Source: Diabrotica undecimpunctata
Lineage: Eukaryota; Arthropoda; Insecta; Coleoptera; Chrysomelidae
Assembly: GCF_040954645.1 (NCBI RefSeq)
Contig: NC_092809.1
Location: 69,480,141 to 69,544,140 of the forward strand
Length of the DNA: 64,000 nt
Reading direction: 5' to 3'
Shown piece by piece: positions 44,690-54,556 of this stretch; the stretch's first letter is position 1, and each line of letters starts with the position of its first letter. The translations under genes and the position numbers were made by a program. The notes beneath the pieces are model-generated. The model was not told where the DNA came from. It saw only the letters and a program-made list of their open reading frames with translations, and did not search any database.

Positions 44690-45600
44690 ACAAAATAAGT
44701 ATACAATTTACCAAAAGGAGCAAGAAATTTAGAGGGATCAGATCCCATAAGCCTAAATGGTACCTTAGAGTAGTATTAAACTCGAGGCTTACTTCGAGTG
44801 AACAGGTTGACAAAAAAAAAACAAAAAAAAAAACGATGATTACGGTAATAGCAGCCACACGCACTCATAAACAAGTAAGGTTTAAAACTAGACGTGTTAT
44901 ATTAGATTTATAATAGATATGATAGTAAAACTAATAGTTACACATGCAACAGTGGTATGGTGACGAAATGTGCAGATATAAAGTGCAATCCTAAAACTAG
45001 GCAAGATGCAAAGACTCGCTTGCGTTGGATTCCAAAGGGTTTGGATAAGCATACCAACTTCAACTAAGGTGGCCTTAATGGACCTACTTTCTCTGCATTT
45101 TGTTATCTGGGGGATGCGGGAAAACCTAGGCAGTGTAATTGGCTGATCATGATATATCATAATATCATAAATTAATTTAGGATACGGAATGAATAATGAC
45201 GTGATTAAATAGTACTTAGGTACAGGTCTAAAGTATCTTTTGAAGAGGACATATATGTCCACGAACGCGTACTACAAAAAAAGCAAGACTTAGCTCAGAG
45301 TCGTAACAGGCATCCTGACTATTAGGCATGTGTCACTTAAAGCACAATTGTATATAATGGATCTGTTTTATGCAGAACTAAATTGCACACTTTATACCAG
45401 ATAACCTATAACTGTCAACCAAACATTATATGCAAATACTTTTTGGATTCTACCAAATGACTTCAAAAACAGATAATACCCATCCACTTAAATTGTACAA
45501 GCTGGTACTGAGTTCTAGAATCCTGGAATGAAAGATTATAGTTAGCCAAATGGCTGCGGTATGACTGGTTTACAACATACAGCTGTTAAAAACAATTAAA
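44690..45600 (+). pseudogene. R1-like LINE reverse transcriptase remnant
   Basis: Plus-strand blocks: LRVVLNSRLTSSEQVDKK (about 44,765; family type YLGVILDSRL.W..H), KTRRVILDL, then IVKLIVTHATVVW (44,920 on), ILKLGKMQRLACVGFQR, PTSTKVALMDLLSLHFVIW. This is the thumb region typical of R1/I-type LINEs (VRPIL.YGAVVWW, KLQR.ACL.ITGA, T.TAALE..L.L.PL). The region beyond about 45,110 is too degraded to read. R1 proper inserts in 28S rDNA; no rDNA is visible, so this is an R1-related, not site-specific, copy. Confidence 0.6.
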
Positions 45601-46105
45601 TATATTTGATGATCCTGAAAGATACCTTTCAAATCTGTAATTCATCTTAAAATAATAAGTAAGAGACCTTGTTATTCGAAAAGAGTAAGAATTGTTCAGC
45701 CTCTCCGATTTTCTGACTTTTTAATAAGCATTTTTGAAGTTATACTTCTATACGCGCGCTCCACGTTGGAAATTTGTATGGGAGTGAATCTGTGAAATCA
45801 TTACATATAAAAGATAATGAGTAAGAGAGAGACAGAAGATTTATTTTCTCTCTCTTCCTCGCTCGAATATAAAAATGTTCCTTTTGTATATATAATTTAA
45901 TATTATATATATTGTATAAAGATGTATATACATATAATATTATATATATAATAAAATATTTATTAATATTATTATTTATGTGATATGTTTTGTATTATTT
46001 ATTAAATGTTCATAATTATATTAGTTTTTTGTATTTCAAAATAATAATCTCAATAAATCACTGTATGATTCAGAACTGTCAATTTTGAAATACATTTGTG
46101 TCATG

Positions 46106-46177
46106 TCCTCGGTAGTATAGTAGTCAGTATCCCTGCCTGTCACGCGGGAGACCGGGGTTCGATTCCCAGTCGGGGAG
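46106..46177 (+). tRNA. tRNA-Asp (GTC), possibly a mobile-element-borne copy
   Basis: A 72-base cloverleaf: acceptor TCCTCGG pairs with TCGGGGA (G-T at the last pair), D-arm TAGTATAGTAGTCAGTAT, anticodon arm CCTGC-CTGTCAC-GCGGG with anticodon GTC at 46,139-46,141, T-arm CGGGG-TTCGATT-CCCAG, discriminator G at 46,177. Box A and box B are present and a T6 run follows at 46,181, a standard polymerase III terminator. The sequence is close to animal tRNA-Asp, but the T stem has one mismatch (G opposite A) and the D and anticodon arms carry changes, so it may be a slightly decayed copy. It lies inside the inverted-repeat element 45,736-46,640. Confidence 0.85.
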
Positions 46178-46611
46178 GACTTTTTTATTAATATTATTAC
46201 ATGGTAAATGTATAATGCTAAAACATATATGCGTCAGTAGAAAAGTTATGTATATTATTGTCATTTTTAAATACTTATGAATATTGAATTTTAATTTGTA
46301 TTTTATTATTATATTAATAACAAAATAAACAATGAATTTTACTGCAGACTATGTGTAAAAAAATTTTTGCATTAACTCCTTTCATACATATATGAAAATA
46401 AAAATATACATTTTCATCAAAATATTGATTCAATCCTTCATTTACTTATTACAGGTCAAAAGTTGTTTATTAATTGTTAGTAAGTTGTTATTAATTATGT
46501 TTCTCTTTCTGCTATGTCTTACCTATAGCATTACATATGTAATGATTGTGCAGATTGACTCCCAAATAAATTTGTAACGGCGAATGCGTGTATAGAAGTG
46601 TAACTTCCACC

Positions 46612-46631
46612 GGCAGTCCCACTGGACTGCC
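46612..46631. repeat. 8-bp hairpin just outside the right inverted repeat
   Basis: GGCAGTCC, loop CACT, GGACTGCC, followed after about 8 bases by a T-run. The position suits a Helitron/Helentron-type 3' terminator hairpin. Confidence 0.75.
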
Positions 46632-46778
46632 ACACTCGTTTTTTCATCCTAAGGTGGGGGATTTGTTTCAGTTACTTCATTTGCAGTAAATTTCTTGGTG
46701 AATTCATTGTCACAGATCATTCACATAATTCCTACCCTAAATGTTATTTTATTGGATTGTACTGAATTCTAACTTCAA

Positions 46779-47120
46779 CTAAAAGCCTCTTACACTGCTA
46801 ATATCAGTTTGTTTTAAAGTTGTGAGGTCTACTTTAGCCTGATCTAGTTGAGCAACAGGATGGCATTTATTTAGCCGCATTACCTTTTGTGACGTGATTA
46901 GACGAATTATGCTGCTCGTTAGGGCTTCTAGGTTTTTTAGCCAGTCCTTGTTGCAGGAGTCGTAGCATTCTCCAAAGATTTATTTTTATCCTTACTAAAT
47001 AATTCTATGACGTAGTTAATAATATTCTCTGGTGGTATCTTGTTGCTCTTGGATTTCATCAGTTTTTTCTCTCTAATGGTTTTTACACATTCCAGCAGCT
47101 ACTTTTTCTATTTCCACATC
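46779..47120 (-). pseudogene. Unrecognised coding remnant, frameshifted
   Basis: Minus-strand reading with two single-base frame changes gives KDVEIEKVAA, then ECVKTIREKKLMKSKSNKIP, PENIINYVIELFSKDKNKSL, YDSCNKDWLKNLEALTSSII, RLITSQKVMRLNKCHPVAQL and DQAKVDLTTLKQTDISSVRGF followed by TAG (46,779-46,781). About 110 residues of normal soluble-protein composition in otherwise AT-rich DNA suggest a once-real coding segment. I do not recognise the family. It could be an exon of a decayed gene, part of a transposon ORF1/gag or an unknown element protein. The frameshifts argue against function. Confidence 0.45.
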
Positions 47121-47755
47121 TTTCTCATCTTACTGTCTTTTGTATGTAATAAATAAGTTGGAGTCTATTAAGTACTTACCTTTGCTTGTAGACTCAAGAT
47201 GACTTTTTTGAGTTATCTCTTTATGAAGTGAACACTTTTTATCGCTCGGTATCATGTTTTTGCACGGAGCCGAAATAATATATATATTGATTTGTGTAAT
47301 TTTTATTTTTAGATATTTGTAGACGTATAGGGAAGGTTTAAATTTAGAAAAAAAAAATGATGAAATTTGTAAGGAAAATAATAGAAACAACAATTTTATT
47401 TTAATATCAAAACAGTTAGGCAGTAGTTTAAACTGACCTTACTATAACAATGAGTATAGTCACGTCTATTAACTTTTTTTACATTTTGTTCTAATGGCAA
47501 AGTTTTCGACCCTGGGGTCTCCTACGGCAAAAAATGTGTTTTTTTTTTCGAAAAAAAAAATTTTTAGTGGTTTGTTTTTTTTTTTGGACAAAATTGAGCT
47601 CTGGAGAAATTTTGAATTTCTCAAATAATTTTTAGGTTATGTAGGTAATTTGTTAGGTAAACTTGTAAATTATTTTATTTGGTGTATTTTTTTAAGATTT
47701 GTCGAATGACGGAGTTAGAATTTTCATTTTCGCTCCGGAAAATTCTTAAATCCTC
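47121..47755. other. No recognised gene; poly-T/A-rich
   Basis: Contains homopolymer runs (near 47,350, 47,540 and 47,570) and no supported gene. Confidence 0.35.
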
Positions 47756-47763
47756 AAATTCTC

Positions 47764-48267
47764 GTAGGCAAAGAAGTGAGAGATCAAATACAAAAAGCAA
47801 ATAGACTGTCAAGATGCCTTAATAACACTATATGGCGAAACAAACACATTAACAATGAGATGAAGTGAAGAATTCATAAAACCAGTGTAAGATCAATATT
47901 GACATATACCTCAGAAACAAGACCCGACACAGTCACAACGCAAAGGCTACTGGAAACGATAGAGATGAGAATACTGAGAAGAATTACAGGAAATACGCTG
48001 AGAGGTCGAAAGAGAGGTGAAGACATTAGAAGAAAATACAACATACCGTGTATAAATAAATGCAAACAAAATAGAAAAAAAAAAATGGTATAACTACATA
48101 AGCAGAATGGGGGAGACACATGAGGTCAAGATAGCAAGAGATACGTCATCAATCGGCAAAAGAACTATTGATGATCGCGCAAAAGATGGAGTGAAAACCT
48201 TTCATACAGGTATTAATCCGCCAGTGAAAAAGCAGACTTGCTTATAAAGAGAAAGAAGAAGAAGAGA
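47764..48267 (+). mobile_element. 5'-truncated LINE 3' end with (AAG)n tail
   Basis: Flanked by AAATTCTC (47,756-47,763 and 48,268-48,275), a plausible 8-bp target duplication, and ending in GAAAGAAGAAGAAGAG. The coding remnant reads EVRDQIQKANRLSRCLNNTI, WRNKHINNEMK, KTSVRSILTYTSETRPDTVT, QRLLETIEMRILRRITGNTL, RGRKRGEDIRRKYNIPCINK, followed by frameshifted GRP-type remnants. This is the thumb/C-terminus of an RTE-like LINE with the same (AAG)n tail habit as the 12.7-14.3 kb insertion, but a different subfamily. Confidence 0.75.
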
Positions 48268-48275
48268 AAATTCTC

Positions 48276-48863
48276 AAAATTCGAAAACAATCTATTTTTG
48301 ATTTTTTTTACATGTTTTATGCGCATCTCATTTAAATGTGACAAATACTGATTTTTTTTGTCTCCACCCTTTACTCGAGAGATTATTCATGGATTTAGCA
48401 CATAATTTCAGCTGTATGTCAATAAATAACGATTTTTTACAAATATAATTTTTTGTTATTTCTAATAGAGCGATCAGATTTGCCATTTTCAGATCAGCAC
48501 ATGCTCAAAATAAGAAAATCTTATTTTTTTTTGGTTTGTTTTTCCATGTTTTTAACACATAACCGCAACTGCATGTACATAAAGAACGATTTTTCATCTC
48601 TGTTTTATCTATGCTTTTTGTTTTTTTTTATAGTAGGGTTATATTGGCCATTTCCACAATAAAACATAGGTACTCTAAATTCAAAAAAACTGAATTTTTT
48701 GGTGATTTTTATATATTTTAAGCACATAACCTCATTTAAATAACGATTTTTATTCCTCCTATCTCATTACTTGAGTCGTGATTAATATTTAAATATTATC
48801 ATTTACTAATTAACTTAATAAAATTATTAATTTCATATTTGTCCTTTTTTCAATTTCTACTAA
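48276..48863. repeat. Diverged ~160-bp repeating pattern
   Basis: Motifs of the type (A)GCACATAA...AATAACGATTTTT recur near 48,397, 48,555 and 48,721. No coding sequence. The repetition is too diverged to be certain by eye. Confidence 0.35.
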
Positions 48864-50264
48864 CCCTTATCTGGGCAAGGTGGATCCAACGGGCGCGAGA
48901 CGCAAATTCTTTTATCATAAACTGACAAAAACATTTTTATTGAATTTTATGCACCACTGAATTTGTTTAGAAGTATGTTTCCTTCAACATAGTCATAAGC
49001 TATTCAAAATTTTTATTATCATTTTTAAAATTATTGCGTCGAAATAATTTTGTCACGTAAAGGGGCAACACGGGCCCGTCGGACCCTTTTTGTATTTATA
49101 CCCAAAGTCTAAATCTTTGCTACATAAGTTAATCTGCAGTCAGGTAATGTTTTTATGGATTATCTAAACGACTTTTATGATTCCGGAAATCCAATAATAA
49201 AGTCGAAATGTGTAACAAACAATGTAAACATATCTTTGATGTAAACATCAAAGAGATGATTACAATAGGTGTTATATCTATTCTAAATGAATTTTAAAAA
49301 CTGATAATCATTGTTGGTAGGTACCTATTTTGAAATAAATAATGCATCTGCTATCAGTCCTTTGATATCGATATTAGAGGCGACAACTAAGCTCCTAAAA
49401 CTCTATTGAATTACAGTGAAAGTAGATAGTGCGAATAAAATATCCCGAAAACCATTATCAGCTGCAGAAGTGCAAGATATTGCTAAAAATTTATGAAATT
49501 CTAATAATGAAGAATCTCCTAAAGTAGGTGGCATTGAAAGTGACTCTGAAATTGAAGATCATCTTTCGGAAGCAAGTAAACAGAATGATCAGCAAGTAGT
49601 ATTGAGTGATAATGAAAAAGAATGTGTAGCTACAAGTTCTCAGATTGTGTAATTTTTTTAAACTAAGGATGGAATTAACTGAAACGGTCAACAACAACTC
49701 ACAGGACGTTTGCGAATCTGCGACATAATAAAAAGCAAAGTGCACAAAGTAATGTTGGCACCTGGTCAAAGTGTAGATAATCCTGTTGATTCCTTTTGTT
49801 TGTTTGTGGACAAAAAAATTGTGAACGAAATAGTGAAGTATACAAATAAAAAAGCCTAAAAAGTCCTGGGGGTAGAGAACTGAAAATATTACGACTCTAC
49901 AGAGCTATATGCCTTTATTGGACTACTTCTAACTGCAGGGCACCTGAGTAAGAAGTAGAAGACACTTTAGAGTAAGTTTTATGGACCTACTATATTTAAA
50001 GCTACCTTGGGGTCAAAAAGATTAAAAAATTTGCTGATTTTTAGATTTGGCGATAAGGACACGAGGTCTTAACGAAGAAGGAACGACAAATTAGCTGCAA
50101 TATGCAATGTGTGGAATCAAGTGAACCAAAACTTTAGGAAATACCATTTACCAGGAAAAACATAACGGCAGATGAGCACCTTTTTCCGTATCGAGGTAAA
50201 AGCCTTCAAAGCCAGATAAATATGGCATAAAAATTAGGTGGGCTTATGACTCGGAAATATATTA

Positions 50265-50268
<4 letters not shown>

Positions 50269-50358
<90 letters not shown>
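50269..50358. repeat. (TA)n microsatellite (LINE 3' tail)
   Basis: About 90 bp of uninterrupted AT dinucleotides exactly at the 3' junction of the LINE insertion. Confidence 0.95.
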
Positions 50359-50360
<2 letters not shown>

Positions 50361-50372
50361 CAAGCGAATCTT

Positions 50373-51318
50373 CTACAGCTGGCGCCGCTTCTCGCATCCT
50401 AATTTCCAGCGTTTTCTGTCGAAGCAATCTTCAGTTGTTAAATCTCTGGCGGTCATTGCATCGTCGACATCGTCTCTCCAGGATCGTCTTGGTCTACCTC
50501 GTTTTTTTCTAGTTGGCAGAGTCCATTCTTCTATTTTTTTTTGGCCATCTATTTTCAGGCATTCTCTGAAGGTGTCCATACCAGTTAAGTCTTTTGGCTT
50601 CGATTGTGTCTATTATGTCTAGATCGATTTCCATTTCTCTCCGAATATCTTCGTTTCTCACCCTATCAAGTCTAGTGAGCTGGCAACATCGTCTCCAGTA
50701 GTTCATTTCCATGGCCTTAATTTTTGATTTGTTTCTTTGGTTTATTTCCCAGAGTTCGGCGCCGTACAGCCCAATACTTTCTATTATTGTTTTATAGATT
50801 CTTCTTTTATTTTCTTTTGTTATTTTTTTATTCCATAATAGTCCATGTAGCTGTCTGGTGGCTGATCTTGCTTGGCCAATCCCGGAGTGTATTTCTTCGC
50901 TACTTCCTGCTTTTGATGTTATTTGGACTCCCAAGTATTTAAAATTGTCTGTTGGTTTTATAGTTCCCATTTCGATTTGTAGGCTTTCTGGTTTTTCTCC
51001 TACAACTAAGTACTCAGTTTTTTGTATATTAATTGTGAGGCCCCATTTGGTATACTCATCTTCCAGTTTTCTAAGCATGTAGCCTATATCACTCTCGTCT
51101 TCAGCTAGAATGGCTTGGTCGTCAGCGAAGTGTATCGTGTACAATCTATCATCTCCGATTGGGATGCCCATATTGCAGCACTTTCTTCTCCACACTGAGA
51201 GTGCCTCATTTAGATATATTTTAAAGAGTCTAGGTGCTATGTAGCAGCCTTGCTTTAGGCCCTTACTAATAGGAATTTCTCTAGTTAATCTATTTCCAGT
51301 TTTAATGTTTACCGTCAT
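50373..51318 (-). pseudogene. LINE reverse transcriptase C-terminal half, one frameshift
   Basis: Minus-strand frame opens with MTVNIKTGNRLTREIPISKG, LKQGCYIAPRLFKIYLNEAL, then IHFADDQAILAEDE (catalytic Asp pair, about 51,125), NIQKTEYLVVGEKP, NFKYLGVQI and GQARSATRQLHGLLWN, followed by KTIIESIGLYGAELWEINQR, MNYWRRCCQLTRLDRVRNED and WYGHLQRMPENRWPKK. A one-base frameshift near 50,515-50,560 then leads to KKRGRPRRSWRDDVDDAMTA, the final C-terminus. The upstream half is missing by truncation. The low number of lesions fits the well-preserved target duplication. Confidence 0.85.
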
Positions 51319-52477
51319 ATTTTTGTAAAGTTGCTGTACTGCTTGTATATTTTTTTTGCTTATTCCTTGTTTTATATTAAGGAATAAGGAATAAGGAATA
51401 TATTACTCTTTAGGTGGAATACCATATACAGAAAAAAAAACGGAAATACAATAGCAAAAGGTCTTGTATCTCAAGTTGTAAAGCAACTTATTGAGCCTTA
51501 TTATAATTTCAAGAGAAATGTGACTTGCGATAACTATTGTACTGATCTTGCTCTTGCACATGAATTACTAGAAAATTTACTAACTTTTCTAGGCACAGTA
51601 AAAAAAATAAGAGATTTGTTTCTTGGGAATTTCTACCAAACAAGAACCGTTTATTTTCGGATTCATTCCAAAAGCATCACTTGTTTCTTACGTTCCGAAA
51701 AAACAAAGAAGTGGCTTAGTCCTGTCTACCATGAAAACTAGATATCATACTCTATTATAATAGTACAAAATGTGGTGTTGATACACTAGACCAAATGGAT
51801 CTAAATATAATATGTGCAAAAGACGAACTAACCGTTGGCCTTTTGCATTTTTTATGAATATTTTAGACGTGGCTGGAGTAGCCTCATTTATTACTTAGAC
51901 AAATTTACATCCAAAATGGAACGAAAACATAAATAAAAAGCGAATATTGTTTTTTACATTGACAGCAGAACAACTAGTGTTGCCTCAAATTTTGAGAAGA
52001 AAATCAAGGGACTACAATGGGAAACAAAACAGTGAACAGCAGTATTGAAAAATGCTTACAGGAAGTTTAACCACACAATAAAAAGCAAAAACTAGAAAGA
52101 ACTTCAGTTTTAACAAGGAAAAGGTATCACATGCGCCCAACAAAAAAGGACAGGAAACAAAAACAAATTTGTGAAATATGCAGTAAAAATGTGTGTAATG
52201 ATCACTGTATAATTAGACAAATTTGTATTGCAACAAGGACAGGATAATGACCAATATATGGTTTTTTTTATTTTTATTGTTTTTTTAGCCTAATACTTAA
52301 TATTAACTTAATTTGTCATATCAATTTGCTATTCTAGTTGAAAATAAGCTAATGTTGTGTCGTAGTCCTAACTAAAATAGGAAATTGATATAACAAAGTA
52401 TTAATTTGTAAAAGTAAACTAATAATATTCTTCTGTTGTAGTAAAGTAAAATAATATTTGTTTTTGTCGGTACTTTA

Positions 52478-52772
52478 TATATGAGCTGCTAATTACCATA
52501 ATCTTATCTCAGAAGGGTTTTCACACAATAATGAAAGGCAACAAAAACGTAATCTTTTTCCAGGGTATGCGTAAACATGAAACCCCTTTTCAAATAAAAT
52601 GGCCTGGTAGATTTACAAAAGTTTTTATTTATTTATTAATTAAGTCTTTATATGACTCCAAATGTTTATTACTTGTGAATATTTTTTTCCAAAATTTTTC
52701 TTGCATTTCATTATTTGAAATCCAAATCCTTCAGGTAAATCGTTCCCTCGAGGTAGACCGCATACTATAGTA
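52478..52772. repeat. Partial copy of the 7.0-7.6 kb inverted-repeat element
   Basis: Same orientation and order as 7,230-7,612: GTAATCTTTTTCCAGGGTAT, TTTTCAAATAAAATGGCCTG, CAAATGTTTATTACTTG and CCCTCGAGGTAGACCGCATA. Only the right half is present. It lies in the 3' region of the second piggyBac element. Confidence 0.75.
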
Positions 52773-52944
52773 GAACCTTTTTTTTTAATCAAGACAATTT
52801 AAATTTAACTTTAATAAAAAATTAAAAAAGAATATTAGAAATTTATAGATAAATATAAATAGTACATTCAAGAACAGTGGTGGGCCCAACGGACCCGAGT
52901 TGCCCAGTTACGACAGTAAAATGTGTTGCCCGGATAAGGGTTAA

Positions 52945-53430
52945 TATTAATAAAATATAAAATTAAAAAATAGAAAAAAATATTCAAAATAACATTAAAA
53001 TAATAAGTTTAGTCTTCGTCACTATCTTCTTTTATTACGGGGTCATTATCTGATGTGATAAACAAGGCTGAAAGTATTTTTGTTGGTCTAATAATATTTG
53101 ACTTATACCTTGTATTGCCAAGATAATAAATAATTGCGGTAATGTGAGAACATTAGTTCTTAATCTATTTTCTGTAGGGGACCCCAGAATCCACCTAATG
53201 AGTTAGATTTGGCTAAAGGGGATTCTAAAAATTTACTTTCAAGTACTTAACTCCAAATAAAAATCCAGCTGAGTGCAGATTTTACTATTTTATCCTACTT
53301 TAGCCTTTAGATCGATTTGTTTAGGTTCCAGGTTAACAAGAACCTAATAAAAACACTCCAGAGGACAAAGCCGTTTAGTTTCAGTGTTAATGATTATCAG
53401 ATGTGAATATTATTAACATATAAACTGGTT
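52945..53430. other. No recognised gene
   Basis: AT-rich sequence with no supported feature. Confidence 0.35.
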
Positions 53431-53963
53431 CAAACGCCAAAACATTTTGACGTGACAACGTCTTAAATTAGGTTGTGGCTCGGAGTCATTCATGAAAAAG
53501 TGTAACGCCCGCTCACGTCTGTTACAGTGAGTCACCGAACGAGAGAGAGGCCCGCCGGACCGGCGAACGCCTTGCGTCTCTCTCCCACTCAAACATGATC
53601 GGTCCGCTGCGCGCTCAGCACTAGAGAATTAGGCGCGTTGAATCGGTGCGTGCTTCCGTGCTTGTGTCTCTGTCTTTCTCGAGCGTTCTTGGCGTTCAAG
53701 ACACATTACAGCAGAAACACTTCCTTTCATTTCATATTTCTCCTATCATCGTCCTATCCTCAACAAAATCACTCAAATAGAAATTAGTTAAGTTTAAGTT
53801 TACATGTACAATGTTTTAGTAAACAAAATATATTTCTATAGTTAAAATTTGTGCAATTCTTAATTCAATTCCTTGTTCCTATTGTGCAATTTAATAATAT
53901 TCATATCAATAAATATTCTACCGAGAAAAAGACGTTGTCACGTAAAATTTTCGCCCGTAAAAC
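53431..53963. mobile_element. ~530-bp inverted-repeat element with GC-rich core
   Basis: ACGTGACAACGTCTT occurs near 53,450-53,464 and inverted at about 53,930-53,943, with partial matching extending outward on both sides (CCAAAACATTTTG and GCGAAAATTTT). The part 53,511-53,690 is strikingly GC-rich for this window, with several CpG-containing GCGC, CCGG and GCCCGC blocks. No ORF. Probably a non-autonomous DNA transposon; superfamily unknown. Confidence 0.6.
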
Positions 53964-54229
53964 CGACTTTACAGGCAACCGATTTTTTTTTTGTTAATAT
54001 TTTCATAAATTAACAAAATTTTGAAAGGTTTTATTATATTATTACTTGTCAAGACAAGGAACGACTTGACTGAGAATTTGCCTATTAACATAGAGTTCAA
54101 ACAGAGAAAATATTTAAAGAGAAAGATGTACATCATGATAGGAATATTGAAGATATTATTTTAACGTAGATAATGTAATAGCAAAAAAAACAAATATTGC
54201 TTATTTAAGTCTCTTATATTGATTTGGTA

Positions 54230-54521
54230 AAGGGCCTGCGTAACGCAAGCGGTAGGATGCTTGCCTCGCATGCCGGTGGCCGGAGTTCGAATCCTACCGC
54301 CGGCAAGAACAACTAGACATTTTTAAAAATGTCTGTAGGCCCCCAGGTCGACTCAGCCTGAATAAAATGAGTACCTTGGGTAAAACCAGGGGTAATATTA
54401 GGCGGTTGAAGCGTAGCACTGGCCATGTTACCTTCCTTGTATACCGTAGGCTCTAGATATAGCAGACTACCCTGCTATACTCCCAAAGCCGCGAGCGGTA
54501 TAAAACGGGAGACTATTATTA
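54230..54521 (+). mobile_element. tRNA-derived SINE (copy 2)
   Basis: Flanked by the 16-bp repeat TTATATTGATTTGGTA (54,214-54,229 and 54,522-54,537). Same head (A box GCGTAACGCAAGCGGTAGG, B box GTTCGAATCC), body and (ATT)n tail as 30,968-31,257. The long, perfect target duplication indicates a recent insertion. Confidence 0.95.
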
Positions 54522-54556
54522 TTATATTGATTTGGTACTTAAATTCAACCAATATA

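Larger units (their letters stand above)
45736..46640. mobile_element. Inverted-repeat element carrying tRNA-Asp, Helentron/HINE-like architecture
   Basis: A 57-bp repeat starting GAAGTTATACTTCTATAC (45,736-45,792) matches the reverse complement of 46,551-46,607 with 46 of 57 positions identical and no indel. The first 13 bases of each repeat are themselves nearly palindromic. Four bases beyond the right repeat lies a hairpin, GGCAGTCC-CACT-GGACTGCC (46,612-46,631). T-runs flank both sides (45,731-45,735 and from about 46,640). Subterminal inverted repeats plus a 3' hairpin and insertion between T residues are the hallmarks of Helentron-associated (HINE/DINE-like) elements; that assignment is an inference. 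The interior contains a tRNA-Asp. Confidence 0.6.
50269..51396 (-). mobile_element. 5'-truncated LINE with (TA)n 3' tail
   Basis: Flanked by the 13-bp repeat AATATATTACTCT (50,256-50,268 and 51,397-51,409) and inserted in the piggyBac transposase. On the minus strand the element runs from an RT fragment to its C-terminus and ends in about 90 bp of (TA)n (50,269-50,358). The 5' junction carries GGAATAAGGAATAAGG, extra short repeats that may have arisen during insertion. Confidence 0.9.
49440..52246 (+). pseudogene. piggyBac transposase, broken and split by a LINE
   Basis: The start codon position reads ATA (49,440-49,442) where the 1.9 kb fragment has ATG. Then SRKPLSAAEVQDIAKNL and a stop, an acidic stretch (GGIESDSEIEDHLSEAS), HNKKQSAQSNVGTWSKC, NPVDSFCLFVDKKIVNEIVK, TADEHLFPYRG (first catalytic Asp, about 50,170) and PDKYGIKI; a LINE then interrupts at SEIYYS. 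After it: LGGIPYTEKKTE, VTCDNYCTDLALAHELLENL (second catalytic Asp, about 51,525), GVDTLDQMD-type remnants, and RWPFAFFMNILDVAG. The C-terminal Cys-rich finger is CEICSKNVCNDHC, with a stop at 52,244-52,246. Many frameshifts and stops: dead. Confidence 0.83.
48864..52940 (+). mobile_element. Second piggyBac-type element (4.1 kb, with nested LINE)
   Basis: The ends are CCCTTATCTGGGCAAG (48,864) and the inverted TTGCCCGGATAAGGG (ending 52,940). The right flank is TTAA (52,941-52,944); the left flank is CTAA (48,860-48,863), one base from TTAA. The plus-strand transposase is broken and split by a LINE at 50,269-51,396. The 5' 0.6 kb matches 1,905-2,521 in inverted orientation. Confidence 0.87.

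Noticed and set aside
44897..45262. Minus-strand 121-codon ORF
   Set aside because: Overlaps and is antisense to R1-like reverse transcriptase motifs on the plus strand.
50246..50512. ORFs of repeated Tyr-Ile (also near 35,370-35,576 and 42,836-43,051)
   Set aside because: These are translations of (TA)n microsatellites, not proteins.
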